This document shows positions 1 through 11,279 of a stretch of DNA of 64,000 nt, in pieces. How positions within the stretch are numbered: the stretch's first letter is position 1; each line of letters starts with the position of its first letter. The stretch comes from Topomyia yanbarensis (Eukaryota > Arthropoda > Insecta > Diptera > Culicidae). The notes beneath the pieces were generated by a model, which made no database searches, had not been told where the DNA came from, and saw only the letters and a list, made by a program, of their open reading frames with translations. The translations under genes were made by a program, and so were the position numbers. The stretch covers positions 300,587,934-300,651,933 of the forward strand of contig NC_080671.1 in assembly GCF_030247195.1 (NCBI RefSeq), written 5' to 3'.

Positions 1-695
1 CTTTCCTCGGCCTATTGCCACTTGGTCATGTCTCCCCATAAAATCTTGGTCAAGTCTCCCCAACATTACAACAATTTCGTTCAATCTCGTGCAAATTTTA
101 GTAAGAACTATTTCAATGTTCCGATTTATGTAAAATCATTTCACTAGTTCATAAAGTATAAAATAATGTATGAGTACTTTAGAAGTAATTATTAGGCGAG
201 TAGATATGTCCATACAAAGTTTGATACAAAATTACATAATTTAACGCAAATTTATTAAATACGGAATCTTTTTTATAAGGAAAGCATTTTAAAATTACCT
301 TGACGGACCGAAACTAGTATAAAAATATTTTTGAATTTTTTTTTAAGAACCTTATAGAACACGTCATAGCCAATAATAGAATTCTGCGCTTGGTCAAGTC
401 TCTCCATGTTCCCCTAATTTAAAAATTGTTTTGACCGCGAAAGAATGATTTCCGTGCTACAGATGGCTGCATTTTAAATATTTTTATAGCACGTTAAAGT
501 TAAAATTTTGAACCTAAAAATGCATAATTTCTAGAAAACCTCGATATATGCAGATTAAAATGAATTCGTTTTACAAAGTCTCGTAGGAAAACATTGAATA
601 TCCACTTCATCCCAAATCATGTCTTTACTGTCCCTACATGCAGAATATTGATATAGGACTTAGCGCCCTGATCGTCAATTTTCATTTCATTATGT
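1..695. other. AT-rich intergenic sequence, no gene seen
   Basis: No convincing coding frame or RNA gene was found. The phrase 'cttggtcaagtctc' occurs near 47 and near 389, and a related 'gatcaagtctcc' occurs at about 53665, so part of this stretch is probably an old dispersed repeat. Nothing else could be assigned. Confidence 0.5.
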
Positions 696-699
696 ATAT

Positions 700-1660
700 C
701 GTCGCTGTTGTGCTATCTTATGACAAACGCCATTTTGGGGTGAACTGAGTTAGATATGCCATGTTACTAAATTTTAAAATCTCTCTAAAGTTACGTTTTC
801 AGAATTTTGAAATTCTGCTGGGTTACTGAGATATAGCGAAACACGATTATGACAAGCGCCAGTTTCTCGAGTGATCGAGTTGTGCTATCTTATGACAAAG
901 AAATATCAGACAACATACCCAGTTTGTTGGCTTGCTATAAGCCAAAAAGCTTATAGCAAGCCAACAGATGTCTCTCATAGCATATGTAATTTCTATGCAG
1001 ATAAACCATAACCATTAGCTAGGTTCTTGTCTCGGGAGCAAAACGTTTCCTACCATAGTTTTTTTCTGGGAATGGTTGGCTTATATTTTCAACATTATTG
1101 AACAAATTTCCTATTGAAGACTATTTGCTTCGTCTAGTCGCCTATCAACACAAACATTGTTTGATATATATATTGTCTCTAAACTGTTAATGGTACCATC
1201 TTTTGTTTATTCTTTTTCCCGAATAAAGGAGAAAAACTGGGAAAACTTTGTGTTCCAATACTATCATTTTGTAACCTGATATTGCTGCTATCGCATGGAA
1301 AAGTATAATATTGCACATAGCTATCTATAACGCATAATTTTACGAATCAGTTATGATTCATTTTTATATGAAATCTTCTGTGCACATTTGTGACACGTCA
1401 TACATATTTTATCATGAATACACACTTATGACACGTATGCGAGCGACTTTGGTTTACATTTTAAGCAAAAACTGTAAGTCTAGTCAGCCGATCATCACAC
1501 AAATCGAGAGATTACTTCAGAAACGATAGAAGCATCGAATGTCTTCTCCGAAAAGCTTCTAGCGTTTATAAATTTTACGATATTCAATCTCAAACTTTAA
1601 AAATCATTTTTCTCGAAAAGTGCTAAATGGCGCTTGTCATAAGATAGCACAACAGCGACG
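700..1660. mobile_element. 961-bp TIR element, CGTCGCTG family, copy 1
   Basis: The ends are inverted repeats beginning CGTCGCTGTTGTGC and running about 37 bp, matching the ends of the 8503-9272 copy. The 4-bp sequence ATAT flanks both sides (696-699 and 1661-1664). No transposase frame is visible, so it is non-autonomous. It lies in the opposite orientation to the other copy and is about 190 bp longer. The extra part includes a further TIR-like motif near 891 and an 18-bp perfect hairpin at 925-966. The 4-bp duplication does not by itself fix the superfamily. Confidence 0.8.
925..966. repeat. 18-bp perfect hairpin inside the CGTCGCTG element
   Basis: The arm 925-942 (TGTTGGCTTGCTATAAGC) is exactly complementary to 949-966 with a 6-nt loop. 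It lies in the part of the element that is absent from the shorter copy at 8503-9272. Confidence 0.85.
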
Positions 1661-1826
1661 ATATGCTTTGTGATGTCCTGAGAGAGAAAAAACACATCGA
1701 CATAGAGAGAATAATGCAGGCAAATATAAAGCTAGGTACATCGAGATAGGGAGATACCGAGATAGAGAAAATATAGAGGAAATCGACAAATATCGACATA
1801 GAGAATATCGACATAGAGAGAGTTAA

Positions 1827-2485
1827 CTGTATACAAAGTTAAAACTCAAAAAATCGAAAAAAACGCCAGAGCACCAGATTTCAAACTACAGCCGTTCGAA
1901 GCGCGCTGGTTCTTCCGCGAATGTAACACAAAACTTTAAACGCAATTATCTCGGAACTAAGTTTTTTGAAAAGTACCGTGAAATCTCAAAAACCATTCAT
2001 CCACTTTTCATAAAGTTATTTTGAATTGCTTGTATTTACATTCTCGTGTACTTGAACGGTTCCCTTTTCATCTAAAAATGTTCGATTCTTTGCAATGAAT
2101 TTTTGATTAAAAGTTTGAACACCACAAAACTCAATTTTTTGGTCAACATGTTTTTTTTGTAAGAAATTTTTTTCATTGGGAAATCGATCCGTTCAAGTAC
2201 ACCCACAATACATTTTTCTTCAATAATCTTTTTATTTTTTTGATTTTGGTCGAGCGGTTCGACTTAGAGAGCGTTCACCGCAAACCTCTGCCAAAATAAC
2301 ACACTTCGGGGGATAGGCCATAACTCCGCCAACCTTGAGTATTTTTTTAATTCAACTTGTTTTTTCGAACTTTGATAGTACCACCAACGAACTGTCTTTC
2401 GCTATCTCAAATAAAATTTGCATAAAACACTTTAAAAAATCACGAACTTAGATCGATTTTTCGTCACAACTTTGTATATAACCCC
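1827..2485. mobile_element. Degenerate TTAA-flanked MITE
   Basis: TTAA tetramers lie at both ends (1823-1826 and 2486-2489). The terminal sequences are imperfect inverted repeats sharing TATACAAAGTT, and the right end is ATAACCCC before TTAA. An internal block near 2275-2292 (accgcaaacctct) is found inverted near 36768-36782 in the element at 36608-37248, so the two look like one family. TTAA duplication suggests piggyBac-type mobilisation. No coding capacity is seen. Confidence 0.5.
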
Positions 2486-2489
2486 TTAA

Positions 2490-4358
2490 ACTTTGTATAC
2501 AAACCCTTATCTCGGAAGATACGAGTCCCATCGAGGTCGAAGCATTTGTAGTACAATATTTCAAAAGTTCAACACTAGGGTGAGAGTAGCTTTAGGACTT
2601 AGCGTGATCAAAGGCCTGTATGAAGTAATCGAGTTGCTTGAGACCATTATTATTTTGCCCAATTATTCATATTCGCCTTCTACCACATTTGAATTCTACT
2701 AGATGTATGATACGAAGTATATTCTTGATGGAAAACAACATTCCGGTCTATCTCGAAAACACTGGAATAAAGCTAAAATAAATTCATTCAAGAAAACACA
2801 GTAGTTCAATGCTGCTTCTGAGAACAGTAAATGCTTCGAACGCTCAAATCGCTCAGTCTTTATCAGATCTCTGACCAGTTGCGCGTCTTTCTTGTTCTGG
2901 CTAATACATTCAAGTCATATAGGATAAACGGGCATATGTTAGTTGCAAAGATATCCTTTGCGTGAATCCAAATTGAACGGATTGACTTTCCTTTCAGTTA
3001 ATGGGTGGCTCCAGCCCGGCGACAAAAGGGGGGAGTGTACATTATTCAAGTTTTAGAAAACTTAATTTTGTATTTTTAGAATATCCTTTTTAGTAAATTT
3101 CATATGTGGATAGTGGCGAATAATTTGACAAATCACACTGTTTTTAAAAATTAACTGGTGTTTAAATTCTTCTGATCTTCATGGAATCGATTTTGCCTGT
3201 AACGAGAACTGGGGAGTGTAGACATCTGTGGATGGAGCGAATAACGATGCTAAGAAGACTAGATGACTTCTTTTAAGCACGAAATCACGAAACTTTATTA
3301 GAGTGATATACAAACACTTTTACTAAACCTCCTTCTGATTGAATAGAGGGGGTATTTGCCCATCAGGCCTCTGTCTAGAGCGACCAGTCACTTCAGTATC
3401 ACCTAAACTGTGTAAGTGCTTTTGAGGGGGCCTAGAACGTACTCATCTAATCCCTGGCTTCCAAAGATATGGTTCTTGAAGCCGAGCACATATTCTGGGG
3501 TATAACAAGTAATCAGGTACTTGCCATTTTATCTGTCTTTGGGCGCGTAGTATACTAGGATAACTTCTCTTTTCTACGTTGTCTTTTTTGTCGAACACTG
3601 CTCGTTTGCTCACCTCAAATGATCCCCGCGATCTCACAAAATGTATTAAATGGCTTGAATACATTTTTGGCGCATTCCTGAATATTTGTTCGCAACCAAG
3701 GCATTATTGGCCAAAAATTTATGTTTTATAGACCTATCAAATTGAGTTGGCATTGTGCCGTTTTAACGTTTGAATTGGGAGGCAAAAACCGTTATGTGAA
3801 TCCTAAATTCACGATGAATTGGGAGACAAACAAAATGCTTCTGGACTTAAGGAGCGGGTGGTAATCAAAGTCCTACTGAACAAGGTCCTAGCATGCGTCA
3901 AAATTGTTAGTGGTAGTGAACAGGGAAAGCCTATAAAACAAGGAGATTAAGAACGTAGATGCTACCAAGTGCCAAAGATATTGTCACACAATACGAGCTC
4001 GATGCTGTTTTCGGTTTTCTCTTCATATCCAAATCCGTTGTTAGAATGTGATGTTCACGCGTTCTAACGAAGCCTGCAGAATTAGTGATCTCACGCATTT
4101 TGTACCTACGGTCACATAATAGTGCATCCGTGGTACGTCCAGATTTGAATTCAGTCACCTAATATGTCACTGTAGCACATGACGTCGGTGAAATACGGAA
4201 TCGAGCTCGGTTTGCATCGCTGATGGCTTTGAACCTTTTGAACAAAAAAAATTATAATTGCGTGTTACTGGAAATGCTCCATACTTGACGAGAGGCACAG
4301 CATGTCAACTTCAAGAGGCTGCCGTACAAAAGTACTGCTTGTAAAATTCCGAAAAAAT
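2490..4358. other. Intergenic sequence, unassigned
   Basis: No gene is supported. A purine run followed by GGGGAGTGTA occurs at about 3031-3042 and again near 3210, which recalls the polypurine tract and 3' LTR edge of a Copia-type element. No pol frame could be tied to it. The minus-strand frame at 3443-3664 has no recognisable domain. Confidence 0.35.
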
Positions 4359-4361
4359 GTA

Positions 4362-4762
4362 CAGTGAAGACCCGATTTTATCTACCCCCGATTTTGTCAG
4401 CATTTTGACCCGTTTCATATGAAAATAGGTAGTTAGTAGTTTGATGGGCTCTAGCAGAAAAACCAAGTTGAATTCGAGTAAATGCTTTCTTGAGCATATT
4501 TTTCTTATCCTAGAGATCCGAAATTTGCAAAAATAAAATTTTTAATCTTTTTTTTAAATTTTGCGCTGTCAGACACCCTTAAGGGAAATTGGAACTAAAT
4601 AATCAGAAAGGGTTATGAGGTTATATCTAGGGATTACGGAAGAATATTATAAGAGCTTCTGTATATGAAAAAGAAAGAAAAATATGTGTCCCGATTTCTT
4701 CAATGTTCCCGTTTTATCAGCCTAGAACTCGCCAAGGGGCTGATAAAAACTTGTCTCCACTG
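4362..4762. mobile_element. TA-flanked MITE, copy A (401 bp)
   Basis: It begins CAGTGAAGACCCGATTTTAT and ends with the imperfect complement GTCTCCACTG. TA lies on both sides (4360-4361 and 4763-4764), as expected for Tc1/mariner-type mobilisation. It is non-coding. A second copy of the family lies 151 bp downstream in inverted orientation. Confidence 0.7.
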
Positions 4763-4913
4763 TATTTCACATTTAAGGGTTGGATCTATCCAGCGATAGT
4801 GCCAACTTTGTCCTGAAGCCCTGATTTATCACTTGGGCTAAGGACTTTTCAAACCACCCTGGTAAAACGACCCTGCATACCCAAATAGTCCTATTATAAG
4901 CAATTGGGTTATA

Positions 4914-5299
4914 CAATGAAGACCCTTTGGTGAATTTTAAGCAGATAAGACGGGGACATTGACAAAATCGTGACTTTCTTTTTTAGAAACCGAAGTTCTT
5001 AAAATGTTCTTCTCTAGTTCCTAGATATAGCTACACAACCCTTTCTTTACATTTCCCTTAAGGGGTCTGAGAGTGCGAAATTTATTAAAAAAAAATATTT
5101 TTTTTTGCATATTTCGGATTTCTACAATAAGAAAAGTATGCTCAAGACAGGATTTACTCGAATTCAACTTGGTTCGTCTGCTAGAGCCCATCAAACTATC
5201 AAAGATCAATTTTCATATGAGGCTGACAAAATCGGGTCAAAAAACTAATAAAATCTGGGGTAGACAAAATCGGAGGCTGATAAAATCGGGTCTTTACTG
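4914..5299. mobile_element. TA-flanked MITE, copy B (386 bp), inverted relative to copy A
   Basis: It starts CAATGAAGACC and ends GGTCTTTACTG, with TA at 4912-4913 and 5300-5301. Its interior (about 5040-5260) is an inverted match to 4385-4600 of copy A, including the TCAACTTGGTT-like and CCTTAAGGG-like segments. Small open frames in either direction fall inside this repeat and are not genes. Confidence 0.7.
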
Positions 5300-5529
5300 T
5301 ATAGAAAATACTTAAATAAATAGAGAACTGAACAATGTGAAACAGGCATTCTAAAATTTGTTTGCCTAAATACATGTTATCTAAATTTATTCGTAATTGC
5401 TCTTTGGTTTATTATTTACATATCATGCACACAGATGCTTGTCTGGCACATATAATTTCTATTGCTTGTTATCTCGGAAATCTTAATGCAATAAACTGCA
5501 ATAGATAAATATTAATCAAGTGTAGGTGG

Positions 5530-5557
5530 TATATAAAATATGAACGAACTATCAGAC
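5530..5557 (+). promoter_or_regulatory. Candidate core promoter of the cytospin-like gene
   Basis: A TATATAAAA box starts at 5530, and an arthropod-like initiator (TCAGAC, A at 5554) follows 24 nt later. The candidate lies about 190 bp upstream of the chosen ATG with no MITE between. The TATA-to-initiator spacing is somewhat short, so this is only a candidate. Confidence 0.3.
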
Positions 5558-5742
5558 TGCACCACAATATACAGTGATACTTCATAATTGTTGCTAAAAT
5601 CTCAACTTCTCAAATAAAACAATATTGAGCGATAGGAAACAAACAATAATGAACCAAAGTTACTTTAGTTCCGCCGACATAAATTAACTATTGAGCACTG
5701 ACCAGCAGAATCGATTCAGTGCATTTCGTTTGATCTGGGATC

Positions 5743-6276
5743 ATGATCAAGTTAAAATCACTCTTTCGCAGAGGTCAAGGTCCTTCGGGATCGAAACATT
5801 CATCGCAATCGACAAACAATATCGCAACTACGAATGGCGCCAGTATTAAAGGTGCGTCATCTGTATCTAGCTTAGATCGTGTTGGCGTTGCACCCGCACC
5901 GAAACCGAGCACTAAGCATAATCGATTACTGCACGGTTCCAAGGACAAACTTGATCAATACAGCTCGAGTAGTCACCATCATCACGCTAAGAGTTCTAAA
6001 GAAAAACTGCCCGATTTGAAATATTGTGGAAAAGAAAAATCGGGTGGTCGAAGTGTCGCCAAGTCAACAAGTCAAATGCCTCTAGTACAGCCACAGCCTG
6101 CCCACCATCAGTTAGAGCAATTTCAATTCGGCCATCACTCGTCACGACCTGCGCAGCAACGGGGTGCAAGCCGCAACGAATTGGATCAACGCGATGATGA
6201 TGCCTACTCTAGCGCTACAGAGGAAATAGTCATTTCGAATGATTTAACCGAGATCTGCTTCGATGGTCCAATGGAG
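5743..6276 (+). CDS. Cytospin-A/SPECC1L-like protein, coding exon 1
   Basis: This exon encodes the first 178 residues. They are a basic, serine-, glutamine- and histidine-rich, probably disordered N-terminus starting MIKLKSLFRRGQ, with a four-His run, and ending in an acidic stretch (SATEEIVISNDLTEICFDGP). The ATG is the first in a long open frame. The exon ends at the donor GAG|GTTAGT in phase 0. Cytospins are coiled-coil proteins with a C-terminal calponin-homology domain that link actin and microtubules and stabilise adherens junctions. The family call rests mainly on exons 3 and 4; this N-terminus is too variable to prove it. No other exon upstream was found. Confidence 0.7.
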
Positions 6277-6720
6277 GTTAGTAAAATTTAAAAAAAAAAG
6301 ACAAAAAGGAAAACATTGAACGGGAGAATGAATAATCGACATTACAAACTAAGTTAATAGGGTCCTTCACTCTTGAGGTCCAAAAACATCGCGGTATGTT
6401 TACTGACTTATTTAAAAAATAGGGAAATCGGATCAATACTTTTATGAAAAGTCGTAGGACTTTTTGGAGACTTTGGAACAGTTCCAACATCAATGTAATC
6501 AAAGAGGCTAATTTTTTTGCCATGAAAATTATAATTTCAAAGTCAAAACATGTAACTTCAAAAAAAAAACTTAAACATCTATTTAGTAAATATTTTGGAA
6601 TTTGTACCCGAAAAAGACAGCTCAATTTCGGGCCTCATAAGTAGAGGATCCCTTTAGTAATTGAATACCCAAAAATACGTTCAAACAATGTTAACTAATC
6701 ATATTTCTTCTTACATGCAG

Positions 6721-6867
6721 GCTCAGAAAAATAATAAAATACATGGACTTCATGCCAGTTTGGATAAACTGAAGCATGATAATGCTGCTTTAGAAGAGAA
6801 AGTCATAGAGATGTCGGTTTACCAGAGGGAAATTCAGATTCTTCGAGAAGAGATCAGCAAATTGCAT
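6721..6867 (+). CDS. Cytospin-A/SPECC1L-like protein, coding exon 2
   Basis: A 49-codon, phase-0 exon lies between a TTACATGCAG acceptor and a CAT|GTAATT donor. It encodes a heptad-rich coiled coil (LHASLDKLKHDNAALEEKVI and ILREEISKLH). Its length is a multiple of three, like all visible internal exons, so exon skipping would keep the frame. The acceptor is close to consensus. Confidence 0.75.
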
Positions 6868-6924
6868 GTAATTTTATCTGTAATACAACTGAAAGCATTT
6901 TTCATGACATTTTCCTTTCTTTAG

Positions 6925-7101
6925 GCTACGCAAGAAATCAGCAATAATGAACTGCATCGATTGCTTGATGAAAATGAAACCCTCCGAGATCGTCTGAAAA
7001 CTGTTGTACAATCACCACTGTCCGACTCTGAAAAGCAGCAGATAATAAAGGATTCTCAAAGACTTCACAGTTCGGCACCTGCATCGATTGCCTTACCAAA
7101 T
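6925..7101 (+). CDS. Cytospin-A/SPECC1L-like protein, coding exon 3
   Basis: A 59-codon exon follows a 57-bp intron with acceptor TTTCTTTAG. It encodes continued coiled coil (NELHRLLDENETLRDRLKTV) and then a conserved-looking linker (SDSEKQQIIKDSQRLHSSAP). The LxxENxxLxDRL arrangement upstream of a Ser-rich linker matches what I recall of the cytospin family. It ends AAT|GTAAGT in phase 0. The following intron is 7308 bp and holds a foldback element, a LINE and a MITE. Confidence 0.75.
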
Positions 7102-7303
7102 GTAAGTACATACTGTTTAGTAATAAAAATACAAAAGCTTAAGTGGAACGTCTGGTATAAAGTGCTCAAACCGAAAGTGATTTTCACTATGCTATATTTT
7201 CCCCTAAAGAAAGAAAAATTGACAAAACACCAAAATTTGTCCCCAGGGCGATTTTTTTGGTGAATCCGCTCTTTGTACGTAAAGGGAACAAATTCCAAAT
7301 TAA

Positions 7304-7559
7304 CAAAGTCATGGGTGCGTTTCGACTTCGACTCATCAGAAACCGACACTAACTTATTGTCGGAATGGATAAGCGCTGGCCTGACGCCAAGTCTCTAAAA
7401 CGCAAACACACTTTGTGTTTCAAACGAACGACTTGTCAAACGTGGTGTCCCGTCCGAGTAGAAGTTCTGCGTTTAGTGTCAAGCCGGCGCTAATCTATTC
7501 CGACAATAAGTTAGTGTCGGTTTCTGATGAGACAAAGTCGAAACGCACCCATGACTTTG
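7304..7559. repeat. Foldback repeat in cytospin intron 3
   Basis: Arms of 77 bp (7304-7380 and 7483-7559) are near-perfect inverted complements, both containing CGACACTAACTTATTGTCGG or its complement. The 102-bp centre also has short internal inversions. It starts about 200 bp downstream of the exon 3 donor. Short open frames on both strands are products of this symmetry. Confidence 0.8.
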
Positions 7560-7732
7560 ATGGAATGTATTTTTTTTATATATATTATTTTCCATTTGAT
7601 TATATTGTTTTGTTTGCATTACATTTCTAATTTAGTATATTGGGTGTTCAGCCACAAGTGGTGACTTTTCATCCCTATTGTTTACATGATTCAGTTAATT
7701 ATTATTAAGTTATAATATGCCTTCGCAGATAA

Positions 7733-10725
7733 GTATTTTTTTTTCAGTAGGATGTTTTAAACCTACTTGTCATCTGAATAAAGAGCTAAACAAATCTTAT
7801 AAACTAACTTATAAACTATAAAGAGAGCTAATCGTTGCAATTGAAGATTGCAACGATTTTTGTCGGAAGTTGCTTATAATACTGTTCGTCATAAGTTCTA
7901 ATGTTTCTATGTTTGCAAGTCTGTGCAACTCATTTGTGCTAAACCAGGGAGGACGCTTCAAAATCATTTTCAGAATTTTATTCTGAATCCTTTGAAGCGT
8001 TTTCTTCCTAGTAACACAACAACTTGCCCAGATTGGAACTGCATATAGCATTTCCGGTCTAAATATTTGTTTATAAATTAATAGTTTGTTCTTTAGGCAG
8101 AGCCTAGAATTCCTATTTATAAGAGGGTATAAACATTTTATATATTTGTTGCATTTTGTTTGGATTCCTTCAATGTGATCCTTAAAAGTGAGTTTTTTTC
8201 GTAAATCAAACCCTAGTATTTAACTTGATCTGTCCACGTTAAATTCAAACCATTAAATTTAATAATATGGTTATTATTTGGTTTAAGAGAAGAAGCTCTT
8301 GGCTTATGCGGAAACACAATCAATTGTGTTTTGGCGCATTAGTGGAAATTTTCCATTTTTTCAGGTAATCATTGAAAATATTCAAGCTTCGTTGCAGTCG
8401 ACTGCAGACAATACGAAGACTTCTCCCAGTGGCTGAGATGCTAGTATCATCACAGAAAAGTGACTTTTTACAGCCTGTAGGTAGATTTGGAAGATCAGAG
8501 GTCGTCGCTGTTGTGCTATCTTATGACAAGCGCCATTTTGCACATTTCGAGAAAAACGATTTTTAAAGTTTGGGATTGAATATCTTGAAACCTATAAATG
8601 ATACAAACAATTCAAAGAAGACAATTAATGCTTCTATCTATTCTGTATTAATCTCTCAAATATTACGAAGATCGGTTGTCTATGTTGCGAGTTTTTACTA
8701 TAAATGTAAACAAAAGTCGCACTCACACGTGTCATAAGCGTGTATTGATGACAAAATTTGTATGGCGTGTCATAATCGTGCATGGAAAATTTTCCATAGA
8801 AAAAAATCATCAATTATTTACTTTTATTCGTATCTTTGGCTTCATTTGGTCTATAAATAACCGGTGAGATGCATTTTGAAGGGAATGAGTCAGGGAATCT
8901 AGAAAAGATAGTTATTTTTGGTTACAGTGTTGCCAAATATGCTATATTGCCAGTTGAAAACTTAAACTATATTTTTCTCACAATTTGCGTATTTTTCTTT
9001 TGAAAATGATTTTACCATTGTGTTTCACAGATAGTTTTACACATAATAACACCTTATACATCAAGATAACTTGAGCCAATCCCCAGACACAGTCATTTGA
9101 AGCAAAAAATTAAAAATTTCTCAGCACGTTTCTCGCTATATCTCAGTAACCAAGCAGAATATCAAAATTCTGAAAACGCCACTTTGTAGAGATTTTTTTG
9201 ACAAGTAATGTGGTATATCTAACTCAGTTTACCCCAAAATGGCGTTTGTCATAAGATAGCACAACAGCGACGAGGTAAAAATATTGTATAGCATTGGTGC
9301 GACGCTTGATCCTTGAGGGACGCCTGCTTTAACGGGTAGCTTATTAGATTTAGAATTCGGATAGGAAACCTGTAGGGTACGGTTAGTAAGATAATTTTTA
9401 ATTATCTTTATTATGTAAATTGGAAAATTGAAATCCCACATTTTGGCAATTAAACCTTTGTGCCATACACTGTCGAAAGCTTTTTCGATGTCTAGAAGAG
9501 CAACTCCAGTGGAATAGCCCTCTGAGATATTTGCCTTTATCATGTTAGTTACTCTCACAAGTTGATGAGTAGTTGAATGTCCAATACAAAATCCAAACTG
9601 CTCAGGAAGAAAGATAGAATTCTCATTGATATGTGACATCATTCTAGTTAGGATGATTTTTTCAAATAATTTACTAATAGAAGAGAGTAAGCTAATTGGT
9701 CGATAGCTAGATGCTTCTGCTGGGTTTTTATCGCTTCAAAATAGGAATAATCTTGGCATTTTTCCATCTTTCAGGGAAGTATGATAATTCAAAATATTTG
9801 TTGAATATTTTGTCCAAGTATCTCATGGTGATTTCGGGAAGGTTTTTAAGAAGAATGTTGACAATTCCATCATAACCTGGAGCTTTCATATTTTTAACTT
9901 TTTCATGATGGATTTGATCTCATCATAGTTTGTTTCAACAATATCGTCTAGAGACAATACTTGATTTGAAACGTTTTCATATTTTTGTAAGACTTCGGTT
10001 TCAATAGGACTCACAACGTTGAGATTAAAATTATGGACGCTTTCAAACTGCTGAGCAAGCTTTTGAGCTTTTTCTTCGTTTGTAAGAAGTATGTGGTCAC
10101 CTTCCTTCAAGGCTGGAATTGGTTTCTGAGGTTTCTTAAGAACCTTAGAAAGTTTCCAGAAAGGTTTAGAATTTGGTCTTAATTTGTTCAACCTCTTTCG
10201 CGAAATTTTCATTTCTTAAGAGTGTGAATCTATGCTTAATTTCTTTTTGTAGATCCTGATAGATACATTTCATAGCAGGATCACGAGAACGTTGATATTG
10301 ACGTCTTCGAACATTCTTCAAGCGAATCAGAAGTTGAAGATCGTCGTCAATAATAGGAGTATTAAATTTTTTCTGTGTTGTTGGTACTGATAAATTTCTA
10401 GCATCAACTATAGAATCACTTAAATTTTGTAATGCCGTATCAATGTCAGCTTTATTTTGTAAATCAAGGTCATGATTAAAATTATTCTCAATATAAGTTT
10501 TGTACCTTTCCCAATTCGCTTTATGATAATTGAACACTGAGCTGATGGGATTGGAAACAGCTTCTTAAGAAAGTGAAAAAGTTATTGGAAGATGATCAGA
10601 ATCAAAGTCAGCGTGTGTAATCAATTCGCTACAAAGGTGACTTTGATCTGTCAAAACCAAATCAATTGTTGATGGATTCCTTACAGACGAATAGCATGTA
10701 GGACCATGGATACCATTTGGGTCCT
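7733..10725 (-). pseudogene. Jockey-type non-LTR retrotransposon, 5'-truncated and decayed
   Basis: Read on the minus strand, the fragments are collinear. The end of an AP-endonuclease domain (SDHLPITFS) lies at about 10725-10540. A linker region lies at 10537-9886. The reverse transcriptase fingers and palm lie at 9642-9286 (FGFCIGHSTTHQL, LLDIEKAFDSVWH, AGVPQGSSVAPMLYN). The catalytic block continues beyond an inserted MITE at about 8502-8370 as FCDDTS, where FADD is usual. The LINE C-terminus (YAVPIWASCCVTRKKTLQRI) lies at 8051-7809. A T-run at 7733-7744 on the + strand would be its poly(A) tail. Frameshifts and stops split it, so it is dead. It lies antisense inside cytospin intron 3. Confidence 0.85.
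8503..9272. mobile_element. 770-bp TIR element, CGTCGCTG family, copy 2, inserted in the LINE
   Basis: Inverted ends begin CGTCGCTGTTGTGCTATC, and a 4-bp duplication AGGT lies on both sides (8499-8502 and 9273-9276). Removing the element restores the LINE reverse transcriptase reading between APMLYNIFTS and the following FCDD block, which proves it arrived after the LINE. No transposase is encoded. The interior is an inverted match to the copy at 700-1660. Confidence 0.88.
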
Positions 10726-10911
10726 AGAACAACTGTGCAAACACTTAGCTCTAGAGGGGAAACTATATTTTTGCGCCGACCGTTAAAAGTTTACATGGAA
10801 TTTCGTATGGAAAAGTTGACATTCACAAAATAATTCCCCTTAGAGTCCCCCATTGCCTCCTAAAAATAAAGGATATCATCAAGGATCAATCAATTTTATC
10901 AAGAAAAAAAC

Positions 10912-11276
10912 ATCTCGAAGACCGCGAAACGATCTGATGCTAATGAAAAAAGTTAAAATCGATTGATGCTCTGACGATTAGTGAAAATTTCAATTTTCAT
11001 GGAATCACTGTTGCTGATGGTCGAGTTATATACAACATTTTTAACTCTCTCTTATTGTGTACAAAAGAAGCATAATTATATCCCTCGAAACTCGCGTGAA
11101 GTGACCAAACCGCTTGGATCATTAATTTGGAGACAATAAGAGAATGTCAAAATAAATTCCATATAACTGGACAACCAATAGCAGTGGTGCCAGAAAAATG
11201 AATATTTTATTAATCGTCAGATCATCAATCGGTTTCTGCTGTTTTCACAAGCATCGGATCGTTTCGTGGTCTTCAA
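10912..11276. repeat. Foldback repeat with arms of about 100 bp
   Basis: Sequence from about 10912 to 11010 (containing CGAAACGATCTGATGC) is the imperfect inverted complement of 11178-11276 (containing GCATCGGATCGTTTCG). Further short complementary pieces (CTCTTATTGT and ACAATAAGAG) lie toward the centre. No coding potential was recognised. Confidence 0.65.
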
Positions 11277-11279
11277 GTC

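Noticed and set aside
3031..3240. Possible Copia-type polypurine tract and 3' LTR
   Set aside because: AAAAGGGGGGAGTGTA looks suggestive and GGGGAGTGTA recurs, but no pol remnant, matching LTR or target duplication was found.
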